A stretch of 26,130 nt of DNA, taken from positions 1 to 26,130 of the forward strand of contig DATFWK010000033.1 of the NCBI GenBank assembly GCA_035259345.1, in the 5' to 3' direction. Positions 1-6,827 of this stretch are shown here, piece after piece. Origin of the DNA: DATFWK01 sp035259345 (GTDB lineage Bacteria; Actinomycetota; Thermoleophilia; Miltoncostaeales; Miltoncostaeaceae). Numbering within the stretch: the stretch's first letter is position 1; each line of letters starts with the position of its first letter. A model generated the notes under the pieces. It was given only the letters and a program-made list of their open reading frames with translations, made no database searches and was not told the origin of the DNA. Made by a program: the position numbers and the translations under genes.

Positions 1-1812
1 GGCGAGCCACTCGCGCTCGTCGGCCATGCCGTCCGCGAGCGGCGCGTAGGTGCGCCCGGCCTCGAAGAGCGTGCCTGCCGGGTGCTGGCGCGCCTGGTTG
101 CGGGCCGCTGCGCGCAGGAGCCCCGGGAGCAGCGACCGCCGCATGACGGCCATCTCCTCGCTCAGCGGGTTGGCGATCCTGGCCGTCCGGCGGCGGGGGT
201 CGTCGGGCGCGAGGCACAGGCGGTCGGCGTCGCCCGCCGGCACGAAGTGGTAGGTGACCGCCTCGGCCAGGCCGAGGTCGGCGGCGCGCTGCACGAGGCG
301 GTGGTGCATGGCCTGCCACGGCGTGCGCCGGGCGTGGGCGGCCAGGCGCGGCAGCCGCGCCGGCACGTGCTCGAGGCCGACGATCCGCCCGACCTCCTCG
401 ATGAGGTCGGCCTCCCGGGTGAGGTCGCGCCCGCGCTCGAAGGGCACGACGGCCTCGAGTGCCTCCGGGCCCGGCCGCACCTCGCACCCGAGCGCCTCCA
501 GGATCTCGGCCGAACGGGCCGGCGGCACCTCGACGGCGAGCAGCATGTCCGCCCGGGCGTGGCGCATGCGCACCGGCGGCCGCTCGGGGATGGGCTCGCA
601 CGCGTCGAGCGTGCCCGGCACCAGTTCCGCCCCCGCCAGCTCGATCAGCATGCGGCAGGCGAGCGCCATGGCCCGGGGTGGCAGCTCCGGCGGCAGCCCC
701 TTCTCGAAGCGCCCGCTCGCCTCGGTGCGAAGCCCCAGCCGCAGCGAGGTGTCAAGGATCGTGGGGCCGTCGAACGTCGCGGCCTCGAGCACCACGGCGG
801 TCGTGCCCTCGTGGACCTCCGCGCTCTCGGCCCCGAAGATGCCGGCGATGACCGCGGGCTTCTCCGCGTCGCAGATCGCGAGCATGCGGGAGTCGAGGAC
901 GCGCTCCTGGCCATCCAGCGTCACGATCCGCTCGCCGTCCTCTGCTCGCCGGACGACGATCCGCCGGCCGGCGACCCGGTCGAGGTCGAACGCATGGAGC
1001 GGCTGGCCGGTGAGCAGCATCACGTAGTTCGTGATGTCCACGACGTTCGAGATCGGGCGCATGCCCGCCGCCTCCAGGCGGGCGCGCAGCCAGAGCGGCG
1101 ACGGGCCGACGCGCACGCCGGTGAGCACGCGCGCCATGTACCGCGGGCAGAGGTCCGGGGCGCGCACCTCGAGCGCCACGTGGTCCTCGACCCGCCCGGG
1201 CGCGGTGGCCGGCGGGTCGTCCCAGGGCGGCGGGCGGAGCGGGGCGCCCGTGATCGCGTGCACCTCGCGCGCGAGACCCCAGATCGAGAGCTCGTCCGGG
1301 CGGTTCGAGGTGATCTCCAGGTCGAGGACCGTCTCGGCCAGGGGCAGCGCCTCGGTGAGCGGCGCGCCCGGCCGCGGCCCCTCCTCGAGCACCATGATCC
1401 CCGACCCGTCGGCTCCCAGCTCGACCTCGGTCTCGGAGAGGATCATCCCCCGGCTCTCGTAGCCCCGGATCGTGCGCCGCTCGAGGGTGAGCCCGCCCGG
1501 CAGGACCGCCCCGGGCAGCGCGACGGCCACGGTCTGCCCGGCCGCCACGTTCGGCGCGCCGCAGACGATCTGGGCCGGCTCGTCCTGCCCGATGTCCACG
1601 CGGCACAGGCTCAGCCGGTCGGCGTCAGGATGGCGCTCGGCCTCGAGCACGCGCCCGACGATGAACCGGGCCAGGTTGGCCTCGCCCCCGTCCACGCCGC
1701 GCCGGATGACGGCCTCGACCTTGGTCCCGGTCATCGTCAGCCGGTCCGCCAGCTCGTCGGCGGGCAAGCCCGGATCGACGTGGTCGGCGAGCCACGAGAG
1801 CGGCAGCTTCAT
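1..1812 (-). CDS. pheT: Phenylalanine--tRNA ligase beta subunit, 3' part outside the window
   Basis: This is the beta subunit of the cytoplasmic alpha2beta2 enzyme that charges tRNA-Phe. The window holds residues 1-604 of a protein usually near 800 residues; the C-terminus lies beyond the left edge. The start MKLPLSWLADHV is the usual one. Domains visible in order: an EMAP/OB-type tRNA-binding domain (about 40-150, with IVCGAPNV), the B3/B4 editing region (about 205-385, with SNVVDITNYV and GQPLHAFDLD), the B5 domain (about 415-485) and part of the catalytic-like module. The ATG lies 10 nt after the pheS stop, so the two are surely co-transcribed and probably translationally coupled. No frameshift is seen. 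Identification is from conserved motifs and the pheS neighbour. Confidence 0.96.
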   Translation of the reverse strand, partial: MKLPLSWLADHVDPGLPADELADRLTMTGTKVEAVIRRGVDGGEANLARFIVGRVLEAERHPDADRLSLCRVDIGQDEPAQIVCGAPNVAAGQTVAVALPGAVLPGGLTLERRTIRGYESRGMILSETEVELGADGSGIMVLEEGPRPGAPLTEALPLAETVLDLEITSNRPDELSIWGLAREVHAITGAPLRPPPWDDPPATAPGRVEDHVALEVRAPDLCPRYMARVLTGVRVGPSPLWLRARLEAAGMRPISNVVDITNYVMLLTGQPLHAFDLDRVAGRRIVVRRAEDGERIVTLDGQERVLDSRMLAICDAEKPAVIAGIFGAESAEVHEGTTAVVLEAATFDGPTILDTSLRLGLRTEASGRFEKGLPPELPPRAMALACRMLIELAGAELVPGTLDACEPIPERPPVRMRHARADMLLAVEVPPARSAEILEALGCEVRPGPEALEAVVPFERGRDLTREADLIEEVGRIVGLEHVPARLPRLAAHARRTPWQAMHHRLVQRAADLGLAEAVTYHFVPAGDADRLCLAPDDPRRRTARIANPLSEEMAVMRRSLLPGLLRAAARNQARQHPAGTLFEAGRTYAPLADGMADEREWLA

Positions 1813-1822
1813 GCTCGCGGCC

Positions 1823-2851
1823 TCACGGGAACTGCGCGAGGAAGCGCAGGTCGTTCTCGAAGAAGAGCCGGAGGTCCGGAACGTCGTGACGCAGCATCGC
1901 GACCCGGTCGATGCCGAGGCCGAACGCGAAGCCCGTCCACCGCTCGGGGTCGTAGCCGACGGACGTGAACACGTTCGGGTCCACCATCCCGGCGCCGAGC
2001 AGCTCGAGCCACTGCGAGCGGCCGTGGCGATCGGTCCACAGGACGTCCACCTCGACCGAGGGCTCGGTGAACGGGAAGAAGTGCGGCCGCAGCCGGATCT
2101 CGGCCGAGTGGCCCAGGAGCTCGCGGACGAAGTGGAGCAGCGTCCCCTTGAGGTCGGCCATCGTGAGGCCCTCGTCCACGGCGAGGCCCTCGAGCTGGTG
2201 GAACATCGGGCTGTGCGTGGCGTCGATGTCGTCGCGCCGGTAGGTCGTCCCCGGGCAGATCACGTAGACCGGCGGCGGCTGCGTCTCCATCACGCGGATC
2301 TGGACGGGCGAGGTCTGGGGGCGCAGCAGCTTGTCCGGATGGCCTTCGACGAAGAACGTGTCGCTGAGGCTCCGGGCGGGGTGGCCCTCCGGCGTGTTGA
2401 GCGCCGTGAAGTTGTGGTACTCGTCGTCGATCTCCGGCCCGTCGGCGATGTCCCAGCCCATGCCGAGGAAGATGTCCTCGACGTCGCGCCGCACGCGGGT
2501 GATCAGGTGGAGGTACCCGGTCGGCTGGGGGTCGCCGGGCAGCGTGACGTCCACCAGCTCGGCGGCGAGGCGCGCGCCCAGCTCGTCGGCCTCGAGCTCG
2601 GCCTCCCGCGCCGCGAGCGCCCCCTCGACGGCCTGCCGCGCGGCGTTCGCGGCCCGGCCGGCCGGCCCGCGCTCCCCGGGCGGGAGCGAGCCGATGGAGG
2701 CGAGCAGCTGCGCGAGCGGGCTGCGCCTGCCGGTGTGGCGGACCCGGGCGTCCTCGAGCGCGGCGAGGCTGCCGGCGGCGGCGACCTCGGCGAGCGCGCT
2801 GCCGGTGATCGCCTCGACGTCCGGTCCGCTCATCGGGCTGGCAGGGTACAT
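1823..2851 (-). CDS. pheS: Phenylalanine--tRNA ligase alpha subunit
   Basis: The catalytic alpha subunit (342 aa, normal length) forms Phe-adenylate and transfers Phe to tRNA. An N-terminal helical, coiled-coil-like arm (about 1-95, rich in Ala, Glu and Arg) precedes the class II synthetase core. Visible core motifs are TSPVQIRVME near residue 182, FFPFTEPSVEVDV near 263 and the motif 3 segment GLGIDRVAML near 313. I chose the ATG at 2851 because GGAAGGGG lies 5 nt upstream; the ATG at 2833 has no ribosome-binding site. A GTG directly before 2851 is a weaker alternative. The gene lies 56 nt downstream of the PstS-like gene and 10 nt upstream of pheT. Confidence 0.97.
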   Translation of the reverse strand: MYPASPMSGPDVEAITGSALAEVAAAGSLAALEDARVRHTGRRSPLAQLLASIGSLPPGERGPAGRAANAARQAVEGALAAREAELEADELGARLAAELVDVTLPGDPQPTGYLHLITRVRRDVEDIFLGMGWDIADGPEIDDEYHNFTALNTPEGHPARSLSDTFFVEGHPDKLLRPQTSPVQIRVMETQPPPVYVICPGTTYRRDDIDATHSPMFHQLEGLAVDEGLTMADLKGTLLHFVRELLGHSAEIRLRPHFFPFTEPSVEVDVLWTDRHGRSQWLELLGAGMVDPNVFTSVGYDPERWTGFAFGLGIDRVAMLRHDVPDLRLFFENDLRFLAQFP

Positions 2852-2907
2852 CACCGCCCCTTCCCGGCATCCAGCCGGCGCGGCCTCGGCGGCCGGCCCC
2901 GGACGGG

Positions 2908-3855
2908 TCAGGCGGGAAGGGCGCCCGGGCCGAAGACGCGCACGAGCGCCCGGTCCCCACGAGGACCGGTGACGATCGAGAGGTACCGCGCGCGGATCGC
3001 GGTGCGCACCGGGTCCACCGGGCGGCGGAGGAACGCGAGCCCGACCGTCCGGGACGCGGGATAGGCGCCGGAGCGGACCGTCGCGACCGAGGGTGCCACG
3101 CCGTCCACCGGGACCGCGCACGCCGCGCCTGCCTCGAGCAGGGCCCGGGCGCGCTGGAAGCCCATCGCGCCGACCGCCTCCCCCCTGAGGAAGTTGGGGA
3201 TGGACGCCTCGGACGTCATGGCGACGCTCGCCGCGTAGCGCGGGCCGGGCGGCGCCACGCGCTCGCGGGGCAGCGGCGGGCGGACGACGCCGAACATCGA
3301 GCGCTTGCCCTGGAGGGTCGGGCTCGACGGCACGACGGCGTGGATGTCGGGCAGCCGGTCCGCGGGCCACGCGGCAACGACGGCGGGCCAGGCAGTGATA
3401 CCCCCGGTGAGGATCCCGCGCACCTGGTCGAGGCTCAACCCGCTCGAGCACGCGGGATGGCCCGTGGCGGCGACGAGCACGTCGGCGTCCCGGTAGAGCG
3501 GGACCACGCGGAACCGCCGGGACTCGGACGCGGTCAGCGGGCGGTCGAGGACCGCCGCGGCGTCGAGGGTGTCCCCCTCCGCCACCGAGGCGAGCGCGTC
3601 GGTCGTCGTCTTCCCGGTGATCGAGGTCATGTTCCATGAGACGCGGAACGGGCGCCCACGCGCGTGGAGGACCGGCTCCTTCGTCCCAGGCCGGACGATG
3701 AAGCTCAGCCACGAGGTCTCGTCCCAGACCTTCTCGGGCGTGAAGAGGACGATCTGACCCTCCTCAGGCGGCGTCGCCGCCATGGCAGATCCCGCAAGGA
3801 GGAGCCCGAGGCCGGCCCCGAAGGCCGCGAGTATGAGCGCGCCGATCCGTGGCAT
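2908..3855 (-). CDS. Secreted PstS-like periplasmic-type substrate-binding protein
   Basis: This 315-aa protein starts with a signal peptide: a hydrophobic stretch at about 5-24 ends in SAMA before ATPP, a good signal peptidase I site. No lipobox cysteine is seen. The mature part carries phosphate-binding-protein-like features, notably LSLDQVRGILTGGITAWPAV near residues 145-165, which matches the PBP-like family used by PstS and related proteins. It should bind a small ligand outside the membrane; the ligand cannot be told. No permease or ATPase gene lies nearby, so it may feed a remote transporter or be a sensor. Its place between the RNA methyltransferase and pheS is unexpected. The ATG sits 7 nt after a possible -10 box, so translation may be leaderless. 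Confidence 0.8.
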   Translation of the reverse strand: MPRIGALILAAFGAGLGLLLAGSAMAATPPEEGQIVLFTPEKVWDETSWLSFIVRPGTKEPVLHARGRPFRVSWNMTSITGKTTTDALASVAEGDTLDAAAVLDRPLTASESRRFRVVPLYRDADVLVAATGHPACSSGLSLDQVRGILTGGITAWPAVVAAWPADRLPDIHAVVPSSPTLQGKRSMFGVVRPPLPRERVAPPGPRYAASVAMTSEASIPNFLRGEAVGAMGFQRARALLEAGAACAVPVDGVAPSVATVRSGAYPASRTVGLAFLRRPVDPVRTAIRARYLSIVTGPRGDRALVRVFGPGALPA

Positions 3856-3862
3856 TCGGAGA

Positions 3863-3868
3863 AACCTA
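3863..3868 (-). promoter_or_regulatory. Possible -10 box (TAGGTT) for the PstS-like gene
   Basis: TAGGTT on the minus strand ends 7 nt before the ATG at 3855, which would put the transcription start at or next to the start codon. No clear -35 or Shine-Dalgarno is visible. It would give the gene its own leaderless transcript inside the operon. Confidence 0.35.
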
Positions 3869-3878
3869 GAGGTCCGAG

Positions 3879-3900
3879 CCGGCTCCCCAAACCGAGCCGG
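3879..3900 (-). terminator. GC-rich hairpin between the methyltransferase and PstS-like genes
   Basis: CCGGCTC and GAGCCGG form a perfect 7-bp stem with an 8-nt loop, 15 nt downstream of the methyltransferase stop. No U tract follows, so it may attenuate rather than terminate transcription. Confidence 0.35.
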
Positions 3901-3914
3901 TTCCGGCGCGGGGC

Positions 3915-4778
3915 TCAGCCCTCCGCCATGAGCGCCCGCTGGCGCAGCGCCTCGACGAGGATCGCGGCGCCGGCCGCGGCCACGTTCATCGACTCGGCGC
4001 CGGGGCGCTGGGGGATCGTCACCTCGACCACCTCCGGGGCGCCCGAGAGGCCCTCGAGCGCGCCGGCCAGGCCCGCCCGCTCCGCCCCCAGCGCGACCAC
4101 GGTCGGGCCGGTGAGGTCGACCTCCCACGGCGCCGCCCCGCCCCGGACGACAGCCGCCGCGACCCGGAAGCCGGACCGCGTCCCGAGGTCTGCCGGCGCG
4201 ACGCCGTCGAGGATCGGCAACGCGAACGTGGCCCCCATGCCGGCCCGCACGGCCTTCGGGTTGGCCGCGTCCGCCGAGCCCGGCCCGAGCGCCACCCAGT
4301 CGCACCCGATCGCCGCGGCCGTGCGCACCAGCGTGCCCACGTTCCCCGGGTCGGCGACCCCGGCGAGGTAGAGCGCGAGCGACGGCGGGAAGCGGACCGT
4401 GCTGAAGTGGTGCGGCCCCGGCTGCTCGAAGACCCCGATGACGCGCGGGTGCGCGGCCAGGCGGCTGACCCCGGCCAGGATCGCGCCCGGCACCTCGTAG
4501 CGCTCGTCGAGGTCGGCGGTGGCGGCGAGCCGCGGGTCGCCGGCGTCGGTCCGCTCGGCGTCGACGAGCAGCACCCGCGCGCGCAGCCCGTGCGCGAGCG
4601 CGGCGTCGACCAGGTCCTCGCCCTCGGCCACCACCAGCCGCCGCTCGCGGCGCACGCGCTTCGCGTCGAGCGCGCGCACCAAGGCGAGCGCCCGGTTGCG
4701 CGGGGAGGTGACCCTCCTAAGCGGCTTCCCGCGCGGCGCGCGCGCGGGAGCAGAGGGCGGCGAACGCCTCGGGCTCAT
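3915..4778 (-). CDS. TrmH/SpoU-family RNA 2'-O-ribose methyltransferase
   Basis: This SPOUT enzyme methylates a ribose in rRNA or tRNA; the target nucleotide cannot be read from sequence. The N-terminal substrate-binding part contains RRLVVAEGEDLV. The C-terminal catalytic part shows the knot motifs DPGNVGTLVRTAAAIGCDWV, VALGAERAGL and IPQRPGAESMNVAAAGAAI. A gene of this family between rplT and pheS is a common arrangement. The start is uncertain. The ATG at 4778 overlaps rplT by 62 nt and adds a basic, low-complexity tail. Homology (TSPRNRALALVRAL) would begin near 4712, where the codon is GTC right after AGGAGG. The next usual starts, TTG 4682 and GTG 4679, would cut into the conserved N-terminus. 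Confidence 0.88.
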   Translation of the reverse strand: MSPRRSPPSAPARAPRGKPLRRVTSPRNRALALVRALDAKRVRRERRLVVAEGEDLVDAALAHGLRARVLLVDAERTDAGDPRLAATADLDERYEVPGAILAGVSRLAAHPRVIGVFEQPGPHHFSTVRFPPSLALYLAGVADPGNVGTLVRTAAAIGCDWVALGPGSADAANPKAVRAGMGATFALPILDGVAPADLGTRSGFRVAAAVVRGGAAPWEVDLTGPTVVALGAERAGLAGALEGLSGAPEVVEVTIPQRPGAESMNVAAAGAAILVEALRQRALMAEG

Positions 4779-5079
4779 TGATCGCCAGGTCGGCCAGGAC
4801 CTTCCGGTTCAGCTCAACCCCGTCGCGGTTCAGGCCGTGGATGAGCTCGCCGTAGGTCAGCCCGTTCTCGCGCGCGGCGGCGTTGATGCGCGCGATCCAG
4901 AGCCGGCGGAAGTCGCGCTTGCGCACCCTGCGGTCGCGGTAGGCGTACCGGAGCGAGCGCTGGACCTGCTCCTTCGCGCGGCGGTAGGAGCTCTTCTTGG
5001 TGCCGAAGTAGCCCTTCGCCTGCCCGAGCACCTTGCGGCGCTTCTTGCGGGCCCCGACCGATCGCTTGACGCGCGCCAT
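4717..5079 (-). CDS. rplT: 50S ribosomal protein L20
   Basis: L20 (120 aa) binds 23S rRNA and is needed early in 50S assembly. The whole family signature is present: MARVKRSVGARKKRRKVLGQ, then GYFGTKKSSYRRAKEQV, RRLWIARINAAARENGL and LNRKVLADLA. The ATG follows the rpmI TAG with no gap (TAGATG), so the two are coupled. The gene sits third in the canonical infC-rpmI-rplT order. In other bacteria L20 represses this operon through its leader; whether that happens here is inference. Confidence 0.98.
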   Translation of the reverse strand: MARVKRSVGARKKRRKVLGQAKGYFGTKKSSYRRAKEQVQRSLRYAYRDRRVRKRDFRRLWIARINAAARENGLTYGELIHGLNRDGVELNRKVLADLAINEPEAFAALCSRARAAREAA

Positions 5080-5277
5080 CTAACGCCTGCCGAGCATGCG
5101 CAGGACGATGTGCTTGTCGCGGTCGGAGAGCGTCTCGACACCGCTCAGCTTGCGCTTCCTCTTCCCGGACTTGCTCTCCAGGTTGTGGCGCAGGCCGGAG
5201 GGCTGGTAGAGCACCTTGCCCTTGGGCGTGACGCGGAAGCGCTTCGCTGCCGCGCGGTTCGTCTTCATCTTGGGCAT
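5080..5277 (-). CDS. rpmI: 50S ribosomal protein L35
   Basis: L35 is 65 aa, the expected size, starting MPKMKTNRAAAKRFRVT and ending in the family tail DKHIVLRMLGRR. It is a small basic protein of the large subunit. The ATG at 5277 lies 4 nt after the infC stop and the stop codon abuts the rplT ATG. The frame continues upstream inside infC, but the conserved MPKMKT start fixes the N-terminus. Confidence 0.98.
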   Translation of the reverse strand: MPKMKTNRAAAKRFRVTPKGKVLYQPSGLRHNLESKSGKRKRKLSGVETLSDRDKHIVLRMLGRR

Positions 5278-5281
5278 GGCG

Positions 5282-5914
5282 TCAGGAGCTGGTCGGCGCG
5301 ACGGTCTCGGAGGCCGGCTCGGGCGTCGGGGCGGGGCCGGGCTCGGACCCACCGTCCGTTGCCCTGTTGTCCGGCGCGCGCGCGCCGGCAGGGGCCTTCA
5401 CCGGAGCCAACATCATAACCATGTTCCGCCCATCCAGGTTCGGGCGGGTTTCGACGACGCCGAGATCCTTCACCTCTTCGGCCAGCTGGTTGAGGATCCG
5501 CTCGCCGAGCTCCGGGTGGATGACCTCTCGCCCGCGGAACATGATCGTCACCTTGACCTTGTCCCGCTCCCGCAGGAACCGCACGACGTGGCCCTTCTTG
5601 GTCTCGTAGTCGTGCGAGCTGATCTTCGGGCGGAACTTGATCTCCTTGATGGTGATCGTCTGCTGGTGCTTGCGCGCCTGCTTGGCCTTCTGCTCCTGGT
5701 CGTACCGCCACTTGCCGTAGTCCATGATCCGGCAGACCGGCGGGCGCGCGTCCGGGGCCACCTCGACCAGGTCGAGGTCGGCGGCGGTGGCGATACGCAG
5801 GGCCTCGGGGGTGGGGACGATGCCCCGGTTCTGCCCGTCGGCGTCGATCAGCCGGACCTGCTCGACGCGGATCGCGTCGTTGATGCGCGTGACCGGCCCG
5901 GGCGGCGGCCGCAT
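5282..5914 (-). CDS. infC: Translation initiation factor IF-3 with a C-terminal extension
   Basis: IF-3 binds the 30S subunit, prevents premature subunit joining and checks the start codon and initiator tRNA. The N-domain has RINDAIRVEQVRLIDADG; the linker and C-domain show DYGKWRYDQEQKAKQARK, EIKFRPKISSHDYETK and VTIMFRGREVIHPELGERIL. After the usual end there is a tail of about 40 residues rich in Ala, Pro, Thr and Glu, absent from short IF-3 proteins. I chose ATG 5914 (210 aa); a TTG at 5938 would add 8 residues and neither has a good ribosome-binding site. It is first in the infC-rpmI-rplT operon and divergent from the acylphosphatase gene. Confidence 0.96.
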   Translation of the reverse strand: MRPPPGPVTRINDAIRVEQVRLIDADGQNRGIVPTPEALRIATAADLDLVEVAPDARPPVCRIMDYGKWRYDQEQKAKQARKHQQTITIKEIKFRPKISSHDYETKKGHVVRFLRERDKVKVTIMFRGREVIHPELGERILNQLAEEVKDLGVVETRPNLDGRNMVMMLAPVKAPAGARAPDNRATDGGSEPGPAPTPEPASETVAPTSS

Positions 5915-6064
5915 GTCTGGTCCGCGCCTAGGTGGCAAGCATCACCCGGCGGGGAGGCGTCGGCGAGCTCCTGGGGACGTCGCGGCTTCGCTTGGGGCGA
6001 AGCGTCAACGAAACGGCGTGTCGCAGGATGCGCTCAAAACAGGAAGTGCCGCCGACTGGCGGAT
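5915..6064 (-). promoter_or_regulatory. infC operon 5' leader with two hairpins
   Basis: About 150 nt separate the predicted transcription start from infC. On the minus strand GCTTCGC and GCGAAGC form a perfect 7-bp hairpin with a 5-nt loop (5985-6003). A second hairpin, CCGCC/GGCGG with loop AGTC (6049-6062), lies at the very 5' end. infC operon leaders are often targets of L20 autoregulation. I do not recognise a known leader class, so function is inference from position. Confidence 0.35.
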
Positions 6065-6070
6065 TTCGGG

Positions 6071-6097
6071 AGGATAGCAGCGCCGCCGGGGGGGCAA
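6071..6097 (-). promoter_or_regulatory. Possible infC operon promoter (extended -10)
   Basis: On the minus strand TGCTATCCT (an extended -10, with the TATCCT hexamer at 6071-6076) is preceded by TTTGCC or TTGCCC at a 15-16 nt spacing. The start would be near 6064. The element lies in the divergent region between infC and the acylphosphatase gene. Confidence 0.4.
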
Positions 6098-6132
6098 AAG
6101 CGGGTCGCGGCGGCCGCCCGTCCGCTGGCAGC

Positions 6133-6408
6133 ATGCCCCCGATGGTCCGCCGCAGGGTGATCGTCCACGGCTTCGTCCAGGGCGTCGGATTCCGGCAGTC
6201 GACGTGGGAGGCGGCCCGTGCCGCCGGCGTCGCCGGGTGGGTCCGGAACCGCCCGGACGGGACGGTCGAGGCCGCGCTCGAGGGACCTCCGGAGGCCGTC
6301 GAGCGGGCCCTCGCGTTCCTGCGGCGCGGCCCGCGCGGCAGCCGGGTGGACCGCGTGGAGGTCGTCGAGGAGACGCCCGAGGGGCTTGGCGGCTTCGCGA
6401 TCCGTTGA
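6133..6408 (+). CDS. Acylphosphatase
   Basis: This small cytosolic enzyme (91 aa from this ATG) hydrolyses carboxyl-phosphate bonds such as acetyl phosphate or 1,3-bisphosphoglycerate. The signature VIVHGFVQGVGFR carries the phosphate-binding loop and catalytic Arg, and GWVRNRPDGTVEAALEG carries the catalytic Asn. The C-terminal strand VEVVEETPEGLGGFAIR is also typical. ATG 6142 (88 aa) is an equally good start; neither has a clear ribosome-binding site. The gene stands alone on the plus strand, divergent from infC and ended by a strong hairpin shared with ssrA. Confidence 0.93.
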   Translation: MPPMVRRRVIVHGFVQGVGFRQSTWEAARAAGVAGWVRNRPDGTVEAALEGPPEAVERALAFLRRGPRGSRVDRVEVVEETPEGLGGFAIR

Positions 6409-6415
6409 GCGCGGA

Positions 6416-6436
6416 GGGGCGAGCAGTGCTCGCCCC
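6416..6436. terminator. Bidirectional hairpin terminator between acylphosphatase and ssrA
   Basis: GGGGCGAGC and GCTCGCCCC form a perfect 9-bp stem with a 3-nt loop. It starts 8 nt after the acylphosphatase stop and lies 7 nt beyond the mature 3' end of ssrA on the other strand. Neither side has a clear U tract, but placement between convergent genes supports termination for both. Confidence 0.75.
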
Positions 6437-6442
6437 TGGGAG

Positions 6443-6806
6443 TGGACCCGGCCGGTACTGCCCCGGCGTCCGAAGGCGATTCCAGAACAGCTTCTCCGAG
6501 CGCAGCCGGCGGTGAGAATCTCACGAGGGGCGTCACTGCCGGCCGACCGCTCCCTCGCCAGGCCTCCCTGTCGTCTCGCCCCTCGACCGGAGACCGCTGC
6601 CGAGGGGCCAGGACCGCTGGACGACGCCGGGAATCCCCCTCACGATCCGAAGGGGGCCCAACGGCCTTCAGACCCGCTGTTTAGGCGGCGAAGGCGAGCT
6701 GACGAGAGTTCGCAGCTTCAGGTTGTTCCCGGTTTTTGACGCGGTCCACCGGGTCCGCGGCTCGCTTACTGTTCCAGTCCCACCCCGTCGATACTGGTTC
6801 GGGCCC
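6443..6806 (-). ncRNA. ssrA: Transfer-messenger RNA (tmRNA)
   Basis: tmRNA with SmpB rescues stalled ribosomes and adds a degradation tag. The mature 364-nt form begins GGGCCCG and ends CGGGTCC plus discriminator A; these form a 7-bp acceptor stem whose third pair is G.U, the alanine identity element. ATCGACGGGG near the 5' end matches the conserved tmRNA 5' region. PK1 is clear: GCGG (6755-6758) with CCGC (6741-6744), and CCCGG (6749-6753) with CCGGG (6728-6732). The reading frame resumes at GCG 6713. The 3' part has TTCGGAC followed by a 5-bp T stem. The T loop is odd (GGCAGTA instead of a TTCRA type). CCA is not encoded. It converges on the acylphosphatase gene; smpB and rnr lie several kb away. 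Confidence 0.93.
6681..6713 (-). other. ssrA: tmRNA tag-peptide reading frame (ANSRQLAFAA)
   Basis: Eleven codons from resume codon GCG (6713) to TAA (6681-6683) encode ANSRQLAFAA, ten residues like the E. coli tag ANDENYALAA. The AN start and the LAFAA end fit the pattern recognised by ClpXP-type proteases. The context AGCTGCGAAC closely matches the ACTGCAAAC context of E. coli, and PK1 ends 14 nt upstream. Confidence 0.9.
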
Positions 6807-6814
6807 GTCACGGG

Positions 6815-6820
6815 ATTGTA
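6815..6820 (-). promoter_or_regulatory. ssrA -10 box (TACAAT)
   Basis: TACAAT is close to consensus and predicts a start about 7 nt downstream, at or just before the mature 5' end at 6806. No good -35 is seen in the overlapping 3' end of the upstream methyltransferase gene. Very little 5' processing would be needed. Confidence 0.55.
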
Positions 6821-6827
6821 GCGCGGC

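Noticed and set aside
82..1968. Long plus-strand open frames across the pheT/pheS region and similar frames elsewhere.
   Set aside because: They are antisense shadows of conserved genes in a GC-rich genome, rich in Arg, Ala and Gly, with no family motif.
6510..6620. Plus-strand resemblance to a cobalamin riboswitch (GGTGAGAATC...GTCACTGCC...CCGGAGACCGCTGCC).
   Set aside because: There is no plus-strand gene downstream, and the opposite strand gives a complete tmRNA with acceptor stem, PK1 and tag frame. The likeness is a by-product of the tmRNA sequence.
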